Assembly (NCBI GenBank): GCA_949152475.1
Contig: OX424567.1
Coordinates: 20,175,402 to 20,239,401 of the forward strand
Origin: Terebella lapidaria
Lineage: Eukaryota; Annelida; Polychaeta; Terebellida; Terebellidae
Direction: 5' to 3'
Length of the DNA stretch: 64,000 nucleotides
Under the pieces are notes generated by a model that did no database searches, was not told the origin of the DNA, and saw only the letters and a list, made by a program, of their open reading frames with translations. This document shows positions 12,640 to 23,507 of the stretch, one piece after another. Made by a program: the position numbers and the translations under genes. The number at the start of each line of letters is the position of its first letter. The stretch's first letter is position 1.

Positions 12640-13680
12640 GTAACACCAAAGACAGGAACACCCAGGATCATCCCAGATCTAGCCATTCCTTGGTCCATGG
12701 TGATCCTGGGTGGTGCGGGGTGATCGAGGTGAAAATGTATCGGCAGTATTTGTCCCTGTATCCCTTCATCAGGACCCCACCCAACAGCACTAAGGATGAA
12801 CACGGATCCAACACGGCAATCAGCACGACAGCGCCACAAACTATCCCTGGAACACCTCAGATTCAAGACGTTGTCAACAGACTTTCCAGGATTGTCCCAG
12901 ACCCAAACGAACCTTCCCGGACTACCAAGGATTTAAAAAAAACAGTCTCGGACTACCCAGGATCACCATTGATCGTCATGGACCCAGCAAGAATTTGACC
13001 AACTACTTTCAGGCCGGGATGGTCCGGAGACGTCAGGGGCCTTGGTGTGACTGGTGCACAACACAAACGTACGCTATCTAGGCTACAAGGATTTTATCTG
13101 CATAGTGTCCCAGACACAGACAAGGCCCTAGGGGTAGCAGGCATACTGTGGTGTACTATCTGGTTTTCCCTTTCAGAATACATAACTGACTATAAATAAA
13201 TAAACATATGATCAAAGTAAAATGGACGTTTTATACTTTTGTCTGAGCAAGTTAGCATATATTTATTCATTTGTGCGCAACCCAGCAGTTACCAACACTT
13301 TGCCGTGCGTTACTCGGCAGGGGTCACGGAATTATTTTTGAAAACCAATGTATTGTTTGTATATGTCAAGATATGATTGCATATATGACAAGAATAGCTC
13401 TAATATATGTATATAAAAGCAATTAAACAATATAACGTATCTGTTCAATTATTTAAGATACACCATAAGCTTGTGAAACGTGCACTGGGTGATAATAGGG
13501 GAATCGGGGAAGTAGCGACAAAGTTTTCCACTTCGTGCTCCATCATTTCTTTACAGATCGTTCTACATCCAACTATGTAGGCACTTGACATATCAGGAGA
13601 TCCGGATAGACATGAATTTCATCCGATATTGTTGATATAAACACCCATATTTACTTACTTTTCGCACGGAGCGTAGTGCA
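12640..13680. other. Non-coding region, minor inverted repeat
   Basis: No recognisable gene. A short inverted repeat pairs about 12697-12711 (atggtgatcctgggt) with its complement near 12955-12969. The remainder is AT-rich unique-looking DNA. Confidence 0.5.
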
Positions 13681-13689
13681 CATAGCCTG

Positions 13690-13798
13690 ATTTCGGCGCG
13701 CCTCGGCATTTCCTGTGCGCAACTCGGTATTTCTTGTGCGCAACTCGGCAAAGCAACGTATTTTGTGCGCAACTCGGCATTCTCGCTTACCCTGCGTG
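13690..13798 (-). repeat. GTTGCGCAC/GCCGAG minisatellite, right member of the inverted pair
   Basis: Reverse-complement copy of the block at 3186-3294, with the same unit order and spacers and only a few differences. It is followed directly by AGGTCA satellite, as the left copy is preceded by it. Confidence 0.8.
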
Positions 13799-14160
13799 AT
13801 CAATTTGGTTCCCAAGCTGTGAAGTCCATAAGAAGCAAAATAATAGTCATTTTGTCCTGTGACCTTGAAAATGAGGTCAGAGGTCGAATACAAGCTCATG
13901 ACAATATTCAGCATATATCCTTTCCTATATGTTCACAATTGATTCCCAAGCTGTAAAGTCGATAATAAGCGAGATAATTTTGTGCTCTGACGTTGGAAAA
14001 TAAGGTCAAGGTTCAAATTCAAGGTCATCAGAATATCCAGCGTATATCACTTCCTATATGTCGAGGAATCGTTCCTAAGCTCTAAAGTCAATAAAGAAGC
14101 AAGATATTAGCCATTTTGTCCTTTGCCCTTGAAATCAGGTCAATGGTCAAATTCAAGCTT
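13799..14160 (+). repeat. AGGTCA satellite (about three units)
   Basis: Three roughly 120-130-bp units with 'gaccttgaaaatgaggtca', 'ttcagcatatatc' and 'acaattgattcc-aagctgtaaagtcgata' segments, in + orientation. Confidence 0.8.
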
Positions 14161-14816
14161 TACCCGAATTTAATAACGGAAGTGGCAAGACAACCTTTTA
14201 ATCACAGAAGGACAAATATGAGACTTTCTCGGCGATTTCATGAGAATCAGGACATCACTTTTTCATATAATGTCTCGGATCCAGAATGGATACAGTCTTG
14301 ACATGTGTATGTCTTGTTGAGATCGATTCGCCGCTCTGCGTATGGTCATTTGGATTCTTACATTCGGTCTTACGACCGGGCGAGAAGACCACAATCTAGA
14401 GTCTAGGCTCTTATTTTTTATTTAAACCTTTTTTTGAAACAACCATAATATTATTCAAAATGTTCACAGCTCCTTCCCAGAACGAGATCCGCATCACATC
14501 TCGGATCAATTCAATCTCTAATACAGGAAGGCATGCCGAGAATACCCTTTCATTTGTAGGGCCCTTCGTTGTTTCACAAAATATTGCATTTCCCCAAATT
14601 ACCTTTTTCAAAACAAAAGGTAAATAAACGTAGGCAAATTCTAGTTAACATACACCAAAATCCCTACGATGAAATACAATATTATCATTAGTGTCAATAA
14701 AATGTGGAAAAGGTAAAATCCACATTCCAACAATGCAGGTAATTGAGGTCACGGTAATTCGGGCCACATTCCAGGCTTCCATTCACATAAAAGTTGAATC
14801 AAATGGTGTAACGTAC

Positions 14817-15006
14817 CGGAATTTCTTGACATAAACATGGGCAGATTTGTGCAATTTAAATCACGAATTTGATCGTTCGAAAATGGAATATAATCCGGAA
14901 CTCTATTCCAATTATATAAATCGGGACAGTTTGGAATTTTGAACAAGAAAACGACGGCAGATATAAGCGATCGTAGCCAGAATCTGGGAAAATTACCAAT
15001 TTTCAT
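14817..15006 (-). CDS. Candidate first exon of a type II membrane or secreted protein
   Basis: A 63-codon open segment starts at ATG 15006 and ends at a GTACGT donor (exit phase 1). It codes a short N-terminus and then a hydrophobic stretch (FWLRSLISAVVFLFKI) followed by polar sequence with several Asn, Asp and Cys. That is the layout of a signal anchor in Golgi enzymes, but I recognise no family. No downstream exon was identified. It could be a chance frame in intergenic DNA, and it should not be joined to the YqaJ gene without transcript evidence. Confidence 0.22.
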
Positions 15007-15912
15007 CTAGGTTTTCGATATTGTTCTTCGTTTTTTTCCACATTTACATGACAATTAAAATAAAAGATCCTTCTGAGCAGGCAAGAACTAAGAGGAAATG
15101 ACCAAAACTGGAAGTATTTGCTTAAGACTGCATTCTTGCGATACAAACGGCGCTGTAACAGCATTTCTACTCAAGCGGAAACAGGAAACATGTAAAATAA
15201 AAGAAACACGACTTGTAGCCATCTCGTCGGATGATTTTACTTATTTTCTTCCGACCCCACCCTCCCCCTCTATTGTGCAAGTAATAGTTTTGTCACTCGG
15301 AAGTCAACTGCGTATTAACGAGCAATTGTTGTCACCGCCGCTGCATTCGACAGGTAATTATCCACAGCAAGATAATTATTATTAGTAGATAAAGCACTAC
15401 CAACTCGCGATCACTAATTAATGGCTGACCAGTCTTGGTTTTTCGTTCCACCAATAATCTATTCGTTGTCTGACGTATCTTCCAGATGTAAAAGATGGAT
15501 AGAAACGGAGAGAACGGGGAATAGAAGCGTGTCACATACACACGGGTATGTATAGCACGACGACCAGTCGACACACTACTGGGGACTTCAATTTGGCCCC
15601 CACGGAGTGCGCTACAACGGTCAGTAGCGAGGAATGCCTTGATTGCTTACCGAACACAAAGCCAAACTTGATTCTGTTCCACAGGTGGAGATGACATGCA
15701 ATTAAAGGTGGTGTCTGCGTGGTCACCTTCAAAAAGTCACAGTCGCAAAACAGACTTCCTAGTCTCGGGAGACGCACCTCACTTGTTCTACAACGCCGCT
15801 GCAAATGACAAGGGTGGCCAATTATTACACCATTGTAATTATCACTTTCTTCCCGCGGGGGCGCTGTATGATAGTACGGTCATCCTACAACCAACGTCTA
15901 CCCTACACTGTA

Positions 15913-15944
15913 TGACGTCACACATATGTCACACACATACGTCA
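15913..15944 (+). promoter_or_regulatory. CRE palindrome and CRE half-site upstream of the NPF gene
   Basis: A perfect TGACGTCA at 15913-15920 is followed by TACGTCA at 15938-15944. Full CREs bind CREB/ATF factors and are common in neuropeptide promoters. The sites lie about 170-200 bp upstream of a probable 5' UTR donor (16118). Transcription starts and binding are inferred, not visible. Confidence 0.5.
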
Positions 15945-15984
15945 CATGACCCCTATGTATACATATCCCTTGAGAGTTTGATTC

Positions 15985-16118
15985 GGACATCAGTCGGGAA
16001 AACGTAGCAAGCGGTGAACTTGGTTTGGGGTGTCTTTGGAGTAAACAACGGAAACACTGGAACTTGTCTTCGAAATCTGCGGCGTCAGCGAAATCAGAGC
16101 TCTTTCCAAGACATCAAG
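15985..16118 (+). other. Probable 5' UTR exon of the NPF gene
   Basis: A strong donor (acatcaag then gtaagg) at 16118/16119 has no obvious upstream coding potential. A candidate acceptor (gaattcttccag) ends just before the NPF start codon at 16957. The exon start is a guess from the distance to the CRE sites. An 840-bp leader intron would result. Confidence 0.4.
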
Positions 16119-16956
16119 GTAAGGAAATCTATTGGAACCTACGGAAAAGTAGCATCCGCTTCATGAACTTGACCGCGGTTCAAACCGATTGTCAGGCTCC
16201 ATGCCTTTTTTCTTGTTTCTAAAAGTTATATTTGGGTGCAAAAATTGTCAAATTAACCACGTAAACTACGATCACTATGTCGTCGTGGGATTCTTCTCTT
16301 TCGTATACGGAGAAAGCCCAAAACAAAATGTATCCAGCAAAAATGTGGCGAACCGAAGACTTTACATCGTAGTATAATTCGTTATACTTCATTCGGGTAA
16401 CAAACGGCAATTTTCGACCGAATTTCAGACTTCCATCGCAAAAATTGAAGCAGTTAACAATCTACCCTAATATTAAATTTCAGCCAAAAGCGGGATCTCG
16501 GGAAACTGAACATATTCAGCTATTTGGTCCTGTTTACATCCATCAGGATTCGAAGTACTGCTATAATTCTTGAGTCAAAAGACATAGTGGAGTGTATACT
16601 GCACAAGCATGTTGATTTCTAGAGAGTGTCGCACTTCAAAAGTGACAAAATTACCATAATCGCCTGTGAACCCAGAAATTCAGTTTTGGCTAAATTCAAC
16701 ATTGGGGTAGATTTCCAACTTTCTCAGTTTTCGCGATGGAAGTTTGAAATTTCGTACAAAATTGCGGTTTGACACTTAGATGAAATGTGCTAAGTTATAA
16801 AGCTAGAGCTATACCATTCGGCATCATAAAATTATCAACAGAAAACGGTGTAAACGAGTTAGAAAATTCAAAGTATAGTCCTGTCCAAATTGTGTGTCTA
16901 AATTGTACTTGACCATATGCGCGAATCACAGTGGCTTATCGCTGAATTCTTCCAGG

Positions 16957-19064
16957 ATGACACGAAATGTATACCTTTGCGCTTGTGTGGTGCTTCTATG
17001 TGGTGTGATAAGTCTTCTGGGAGGCGCCGACGGCGCGGCGGCCGACATGACGGGGCCCCCCGAGCGACCCAAGGTCTTCAAGGACGCGGAATCCCTGCGA
17101 GAGTACCTCAAGGATCTTAACGAATACTTCGCCATCGTCGGACGACCTAGGTAAGTCTTCCTTGTTTTTATGTTACTTTTTGTATCAAGTCTTAATGTAA
17201 AACACAAGGCAAGACATAATACACATGTAGAATACGACATGCGCAGAGATAGAACAACATGAGGAGTAACATCAGGAGGTTATAGAAAGTTAACACGTCA
17301 CAGATGATACTCAACAATAAACTGCGAGTGGAGTAATTTTCCGAGTAGTAATACAAATAAAATTAAAATAAATCATTTAATAAAAATAAATAATTCCAAA
17401 TGCATAACAGTATACATATATACAGTTTTTTTTTTCTTTGAAAAAGAACAGCAAAAAGTTATATTTTACTGATAGGAAATAATGTTCCGAAATTTATTTC
17501 CAGCTCCCTCTGATATATGTATATACGGGCGATACTTTTTGAAGCCCTGATAAAATTTCTGGGATAGTATTTCTTGTTGTGAAACTTGTTGTATTTCGAA
17601 CAATCAACGAACATATGCCACCATATGCGTGCGAATTTGTTATTCAGCATGATAAATGGTCGATTATATAACAAACACTCTCTCACGTCATTTCCTGGGG
17701 GAAAAAACGTCCCTGAAGTCGTCGATTCCTGCGTAAAGACGACACGGTCAAGCAGTTGTCTGACTGATAGAGACAGGTGTGACAATTAGCTTTAGTTACA
17801 GTGTCATACAAATTATAGGGGGTGCCTCCTTAGAGACTCTGATCAGTTGTGTAACCATATGCAGTGTCAATTATCCGAGGTTAACCAACACCTAACGTGT
17901 GATATTGGTAGATTCTACGTGGTAGAATTTTGTTACGTATATGAATATTTTTTTTCATATATATATTTTTTCATAATAGGCAAGAAATCGTCATACACGG
18001 TATTTACTTTGTATCGATAATTATCCCATTGAAAACTCGATGTGATATGTAATTTCGTTTGAAGGTTAATTGGGCCAACTCCCATCCGAATGGGTAACTG
18101 AACACTTCTATGAGGAATTATTTAGAACTAAAATGCTATTGGGCCACTCTTCATTGTGGAAGTACTATGAAGTATTTTTCGGCTACGTGTACATAAGAAT
18201 ATAGACACAGTGGGGGCGTCTCCCCCCCCCCCCTATATTGAACTTCGATTTTGTTTTGACAATGGACAGTGAGAGTATGATAAATGTAGTTCAAATATAT
18301 GTCTTCTTACTTAATAGAAAAGGTTACATAATAGAGATGATATTCCATAGAAGCAAATCGTAGTACGATAGAAGGATTGGATGACAAATATCATGCTGAA
18401 TCAGTTAAACAATTGGTTAATCCATGCACTATGGTATAAATAGGATTTGCGAAAGGAGAGAGCAATTTTTGTCCCATACATGGAATCCACAAATAATAAA
18501 TTAAATATATTTGTACATACCCTGGGCATAATTAGTAACAATGTTTTAAATATGAGTACTTCTAGTATAACATCGAACTTGAATTACGCATTGATGACAA
18601 AATAATTTCATATCGCAGTGAATGTCATCAACTTTTTCCCTCCGCAGATTCGGCAAACGGTCTCAAGATGACGTTTACGAGAAACGCGGAGGTACGCGAC
18701 TCGACTTAGACGGTAATTTATTCAGGCCGCTCATACATAATTCCTCTCGTCGCTTCTTGCCCTTACTGAAACTGACCGAATTTTTTCGATAATAATTATA
18801 AGGTCATATTCTATGGGAAAGCGAAACACATTTATATTAAGTCACTGCCAAAATAGAAAGTAAAAGGATTTCCGGTTTTGAATCAGGGCATAGGCGAGAA
18901 ATATTCGATTACTTGTGGTTTTACTGTTGTCGCTGAAAACATTTATTACCTTTCTCATATTTTTTTTGTAATATTTTTTTCTTTTGGTTTCGACAGGTGA
19001 CGGCATGGTATCTACGTCAGAACGTGAATATCTGCGCTATTTGTTGTATGGACTTCGGAAGTGA
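16957..19064 (+). CDS. NPF: Neuropeptide F / neuropeptide Y family precursor
   Basis: Secreted neuropeptide precursor, 108 aa. The exons are 16957-17150, 18648-18712 and 18997-19064. Residues 1 to about 27 form a signal peptide. The mature peptide covers about 30-66 and has PP-ERP, the LREYLKDLNEYFAIVG helix region and RPRF, followed by GKR (67-69), which gives amidation and cleavage. The first intron splits the codon of the Arg before the final Phe in phase 2, the position known for NPY/NPF genes. This supports orthology independently of sequence similarity. A second dibasic site (EKR) precedes the C-terminal propeptide. Residues 84-95 of that propeptide form a perfect EF-hand loop (DLDGDGMVSTSE) and are followed by a short amphipathic stretch. 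Two possible donors end exon 2, at 18691 and 18712, both in frame. The peptide would act on an NPY/NPF-type GPCR in feeding or arousal circuits. Confidence 0.95.
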
Positions 19065-19197
19065 GGGGCATTTGTGACTTTTGTGGACACTTATTCGTTC
19101 ATTTCGTCATGTTGATGTTTATTCGTTGCGGACATTATATGTACTTAATTAATCTGATTACTGTTCACAATTTGTTTCTTGTGTTCGGATATTTTGA

Positions 19198-19203
19198 AAT
19201 AAA
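19198..19203 (+). terminator. Poly(A) signal AATAAA of the NPF gene
   Basis: A canonical AATAAA lies 134 nt after the NPF stop codon, in an AT-rich 3' UTR. Confidence 0.6.
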
Positions 19204-19209
19204 ACTATT

Positions 19210-20080
19210 AATGTCATACTGCTATTGTTATACATTTACTATCGTGGCAGTACCGCATTTCGTGTACCGCATAGAAACAAGGCACGTCCAAATCAATTAT
19301 CATCTAAACATTTTAGGGGCAGTGGGTAAAATCATTTTGAATATTCTAATTTCATCTGATGCAATATATGCAACATCAAAAACGGTCGAAAGGAATAATG
19401 GGGAATAGGCGCATGGGCTTTGAGAATAAATAACATATCCTAATACAAAGGGCTACCGTCCGAGTTGAAGGTTTTCTGAATTCACTGAATTCATGCGCAA
19501 CAAAGTGACATCGGCTCAGTGTTATTTGAAAACTCTGATGATATCAATAGAAAATGTAAAACTTCACCACGTTTAGGACAGAAATGAAGCTCTATAAAAA
19601 TTATTTGAATTCAAGGTGATATATCTCTGATCTAGACACAGTGAATTTGATTTTCAGATCAACTCATTTCTAGGGATTTCTGAACAAGTCATCTGTACGA
19701 CGTCTATGATTATCATAAGGTCAACCATATATATTATAATAAAATCCGCGTATAGTATACAGCTGAGCTGTGTTTCCAAATTCGTGTTTGAAGACTAATT
19801 CTGACCACGCCAGTCCTGCCGAGTCACCAAAATATGCACAATAATAGGGAATCCTACATGGTAATATAAACACATGTCCTATGTTGACGTGTTTAGACTT
19901 TAGTCAATAAAAAATCTGCTATATTCATGCTGCACATTGATAAAAAAAAATATTCAGTGTTAGTGTGAGAATTAACATATACTCAGATCTGCATTCGACA
20001 TCTTGTTAAGGCACTGATCAGTGCTACACAACCAATGACATTATGTACATGTGATGAATGGGCCCATGCGCACGCCCATC
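19210..20080. other. Intergenic region, nothing recognised
   Basis: AT-rich DNA between the NPF 3' end and the candidate exons at 20.1-20.5 kb. I see no coding or structured element. Confidence 0.5.
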
Positions 20081-20086
20081 AGGACT

Positions 20087-20508
20087 CTACTCAACGTGCA
20101 ATATTGGTTGACGGGCATGTGTGATGGGCAGCAGGAGGCACGATGGGCCCCAATCCGTTGGAGAAATATACCACGTTCCATACACCATCCCTGCATTCGA
20201 CATATGGGTAAGGTATCGATTACGATACATCACCTAGTACAAATTGTTGTCTGGCCTGATAGTGTTCTTTTGCCAAGAATCCGATCATTGTCTTGGGTTT
20301 ATTGCCGATATATGTGATTTTGTCAACCAAATCTCCAAAGAAGGAATATACTTCGTGTAACATTTCAACATACACCATGTTGGCCCACATTCTTGGTTGA
20401 GTGTGTATAGCCCGCACAACATTCTCAATAACCCACATGTACCTTGTTGCCCCGAAGACACAACAACCCTCGTTATGCGCGTCCCGTGCAAGTGACATAT
20501 CGAGATTA
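20087..20508 (-). CDS. Candidate last two exons of an unrecognised gene
   Basis: Exon 20234-20508 (91 codons, phase 2 in, 1 out) has an acceptor (gtgaaaatgcag) and a donor (gtactag/gtgatg). It reads like real protein, with for example RYMWVIENVVRAIHTQPRM and YSFFGDLVDKITYIGNKPKT. A second acceptor (cgaatgcag) opens exon 20087-20190, whose phase fits (GTWYISPTDWGPSCLLLP, then a stop). The implied intron is only 43 bp, which is short for an animal and weakens the model. I do not recognise the family. It lies on the same strand as the RLR helicase exons but beyond their stop. Upstream exons would have to lie beyond the satellite at 21 kb or within the helicase locus. Confidence 0.32.
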
Positions 20509-20626
20509 CTGCATTTTCACCGCCATCACGTTCATCGGGAGTTGTTCGTGACGGGCCTTCGTGCTTTTATTAGGTTACCGGACCTATGGTCCGATAACGT
20601 ATTGGCATGGCGTTGCGTCCGTCGTC

Positions 20627-20657
<31 letters not shown>

Positions 20658-21019
20658 CGTCCACATTTTTATCTTTAAAGTTTACGATCGGAACTTTCTG
20701 AAATTTTGCACAAAAATACCTAAAAAATATTTCAAGAGGGGGTTATTTTTTTGTTTTTTGATTTTCGCATTTTTTTTCAAAATGGCGGCCATTTTCGCCG
20801 AAAAGCGGCCAATTTCTGACTTTGGCGGCCATTTTCTTAAAAACTGTTCAGACAGTTTTGAGATTTTTATTTCAGAAGATTGATCTCACATACCTCTGTG
20901 ATGTGTATAGGTTTCCTTGCCCCTGAGTCGCCGGTCGGCATGTAGCGGCCATTTTCATTTTCTCGACGGGTCCCAAATGGGACTTTTCCATGTTAAATTC
21001 TCCTATGCTTTATAATGGG

Positions 21020-21950
21020 ACACATTATGCCTAATATCTCACTTATTATTGAGATTAGAGACTAGGAATCAATTATGGACACATAGGAAACGATATATGC
21101 TGATTATTGTCATGACCTTGAATTTGACCTTTGACCTCATTTTCAAGGTCAGAGCACAAAATGGCTAATATCTTGCTTATTATCGACTTTACAGCTTAGG
21201 AATCAATTGTGCACATATAGGAAATGATATAATCCGAATATTCTAATGACCTTGAATTTGACCTTTGACCTCATTTTCAAGGTCAAAGAACAAAACAGCT
21301 AATATCTCGCTTATTATCGACTTTACAGCTTAGGAATCAATTGTGCACATGTAGGAAATGATATAGTCAGAATATTTTGATGACCTTGAATTTGACCTTT
21401 GACCTCATTTTCAAGGTCAATGTACAAATTGGCTAATATCTCACTTAATATCAACTTTACAGCTTAGGAATCAATTGTGGACATATAGGTAGTGATATAT
21501 GCTGAATATTCTCGTGACCTTGAATTTGACCTTTGACATTATTTTCAAGGTCAGAGCACAAAATGGCTATTGTCTTGCTTATTATCGACTTTAAAGCTCA
21601 GGAATCAATTGTGAACCTATAGGAAATAATATATGCTACACATTGTTGTGACCTTGAATTTGACCTTATTTTCAAGGTCAGAGCACAAAATGACTAATAT
21701 CTTGTTTATTATCGACTCTACAGTTTGGGAATAGGTTGTGTACGTGTAGAAAATTATATATGCTGAGTATTCTCATGACCTTGAACTTGACCTTTGACCT
21801 TATTTTCAAGGTCGTAGCACAAAATGGCTAATATTTTGTTTGTTATCAACTTAACGGCTTGGGAATCATTTGTGAACATGAATGAATTAGTATATGGTGA
21901 ATGTTGTTATGACCTTGAATTTGACCTTTGACCTCATTTTCCCTTCATGA
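21020..21950 (-). repeat. AGGTCA satellite array, about seven units of about 130 bp
   Basis: Units are read on the - strand. Each has 'aggtcaaaggtcaaattcaaggtca', a 'tcctaagctgtaaagtcgataataag' segment and 'agatattagcc'. Perfect DR1 nuclear-receptor motifs (AGGTCA, one base, AGGTCA) occur at 21125-21137, 21259-21271, 21393-21405, 21788-21800 and 21922-21934. Confidence 0.9.
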
Positions 21951-21959
21951 TCGGCCAGT

Positions 21960-23500
21960 TCGGAAATGTTTCTAGGTCAGGTCAAGTGGTATAAACAAAA
22001 CGTCGCACGCGCCATGTTCAAACGTGAGTGACGCGGTGAACTCGAAGTAAACAAAGTATTTAGTATTGTACAAGCGAAATCTAGTAATGTGTTGATGACA
22101 GTGACTCGACAATGGTAGCGGGACAGCATGGATTGGCTATGTTTATACCACTTGACCCTGACCCAATTCCACTTACCTAACCTGAACACATTTCCGAACT
22201 CACGTATGGGAGCTGTATGGAGTAAACTCGTAAAATACTTCAAGATAGACCTTAAATATTGGCAGTATCAAATGGGAAATCATATTGCAGTGTCAATGGT
22301 AATCCTAAATTTCACCTTCAATGACCATGAAAGGTCAATATGACAATTTGAATAAAAAATGTTATGGTTTAAAACTGAACATTTCTCCGGTAACCTTTCT
22401 TAGCCCTTGGGCTAATTTTTCCCTTCGGTGTGTATGTCCCTCCGGTGGATGAAACGAAAGAGAATTTCGGAACAGATGCGCTGATAATTCATCCTCCAAC
22501 AATGCCCACCAGAAGGGGTCAAAAGCCCACCGAAATTTGTCATCAATAAAAAAGACATATCGGTGAAATATTCTTGGAATCAAGGATTATATTTTGAAAC
22601 GATAACATGCAGGTGTCGATTGCTTAGTGTCCCTTTTATACGACGTCAAAGTCGAAATGTTTCACTTTTAGGTAGATTCTCGCACACTTTCTCATCGACA
22701 GGGTAGCCAATGATATAGATGCATGTAGCAAGTAAAGTCACACGGTATTTTATAAAAATAATACGCAAATAAAACGCACAGTATCTTTGGGGTACAATCA
22801 CTCATCATTCCAGATTGAAAACAACAAATCACTCAAAATATTTATTTCGAATGCACGATGTCATTTTCAAAAAGAAAAAAGAATTTCTAGTTCCTGATTC
22901 CACACATGTGACAATGTCACTCTAAAATTGATTCAGTCACTCTAACATTGATTCAGTGTAACTGGAAATATGAATTTTTCTGTTCTCACTCGTTCACTCG
23001 TTCGCATTGTCTTTAAGCGCACATTGCCCATCTTCGACGTGTGTGGATGGGTGGCTGATTATGATCGAGATCACGAGATGGTCATCATACCTATTGACAT
23101 AAGTCTCCTGATCACAAATTCACATTTATCACAAGCGTGTCATACTATACCACCAGTGCGGGTCATTGTTGCTGTACACGATTAGACATGATTGACCCTA
23201 AGATTAATATTACGTAATTTCGATTAAGCATCGTTTGGTTAATTTCATAATGCGCTTGCTGGCAATTGCACACATCGCGTGGAGATTAATCTTGTAGCGT
23301 CTTGAAGTGTATTATGTACATCGCAAAGTCTATAGAGTCAAATTTCCGTAAGATTCAACTATGATCAAAATGTTTGTTCTTGATCGGACCAAAGGTGCCA
23401 TTGAACAAATTGGAACGCTTCGCATTCGTTAATCAATAATAATTCCACTTCCAATAATGCAACGCGAAAAACCTCAATGATAGGTTGACTGCTGGGCCAA
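21960..23500. other. Intergenic region, nothing recognised
   Basis: AT-rich sequence between the satellite and the stop codon of the helicase gene. There is an imperfect symmetry around 21970-22200, where 'aagtggtataaac' and its complement recur with Tgacctgac-like flanks. No coding sequence or clear poly(A) signal for the - strand gene was found. Confidence 0.4.
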
Positions 23501-23507
23501 TCAACAT

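Noticed and set aside
15098-15385. 95-codon + strand frame upstream of NPF
   Set aside because: No start context, domain or splice structure; composition like the surrounding non-coding DNA.
16894-16956. N-terminal extension of the NPF frame upstream of the ATG at 16957
   Set aside because: It begins with GTG and would place polar residues before the signal peptide. The ATG at 16957 gives a normal signal peptide and follows a possible acceptor.
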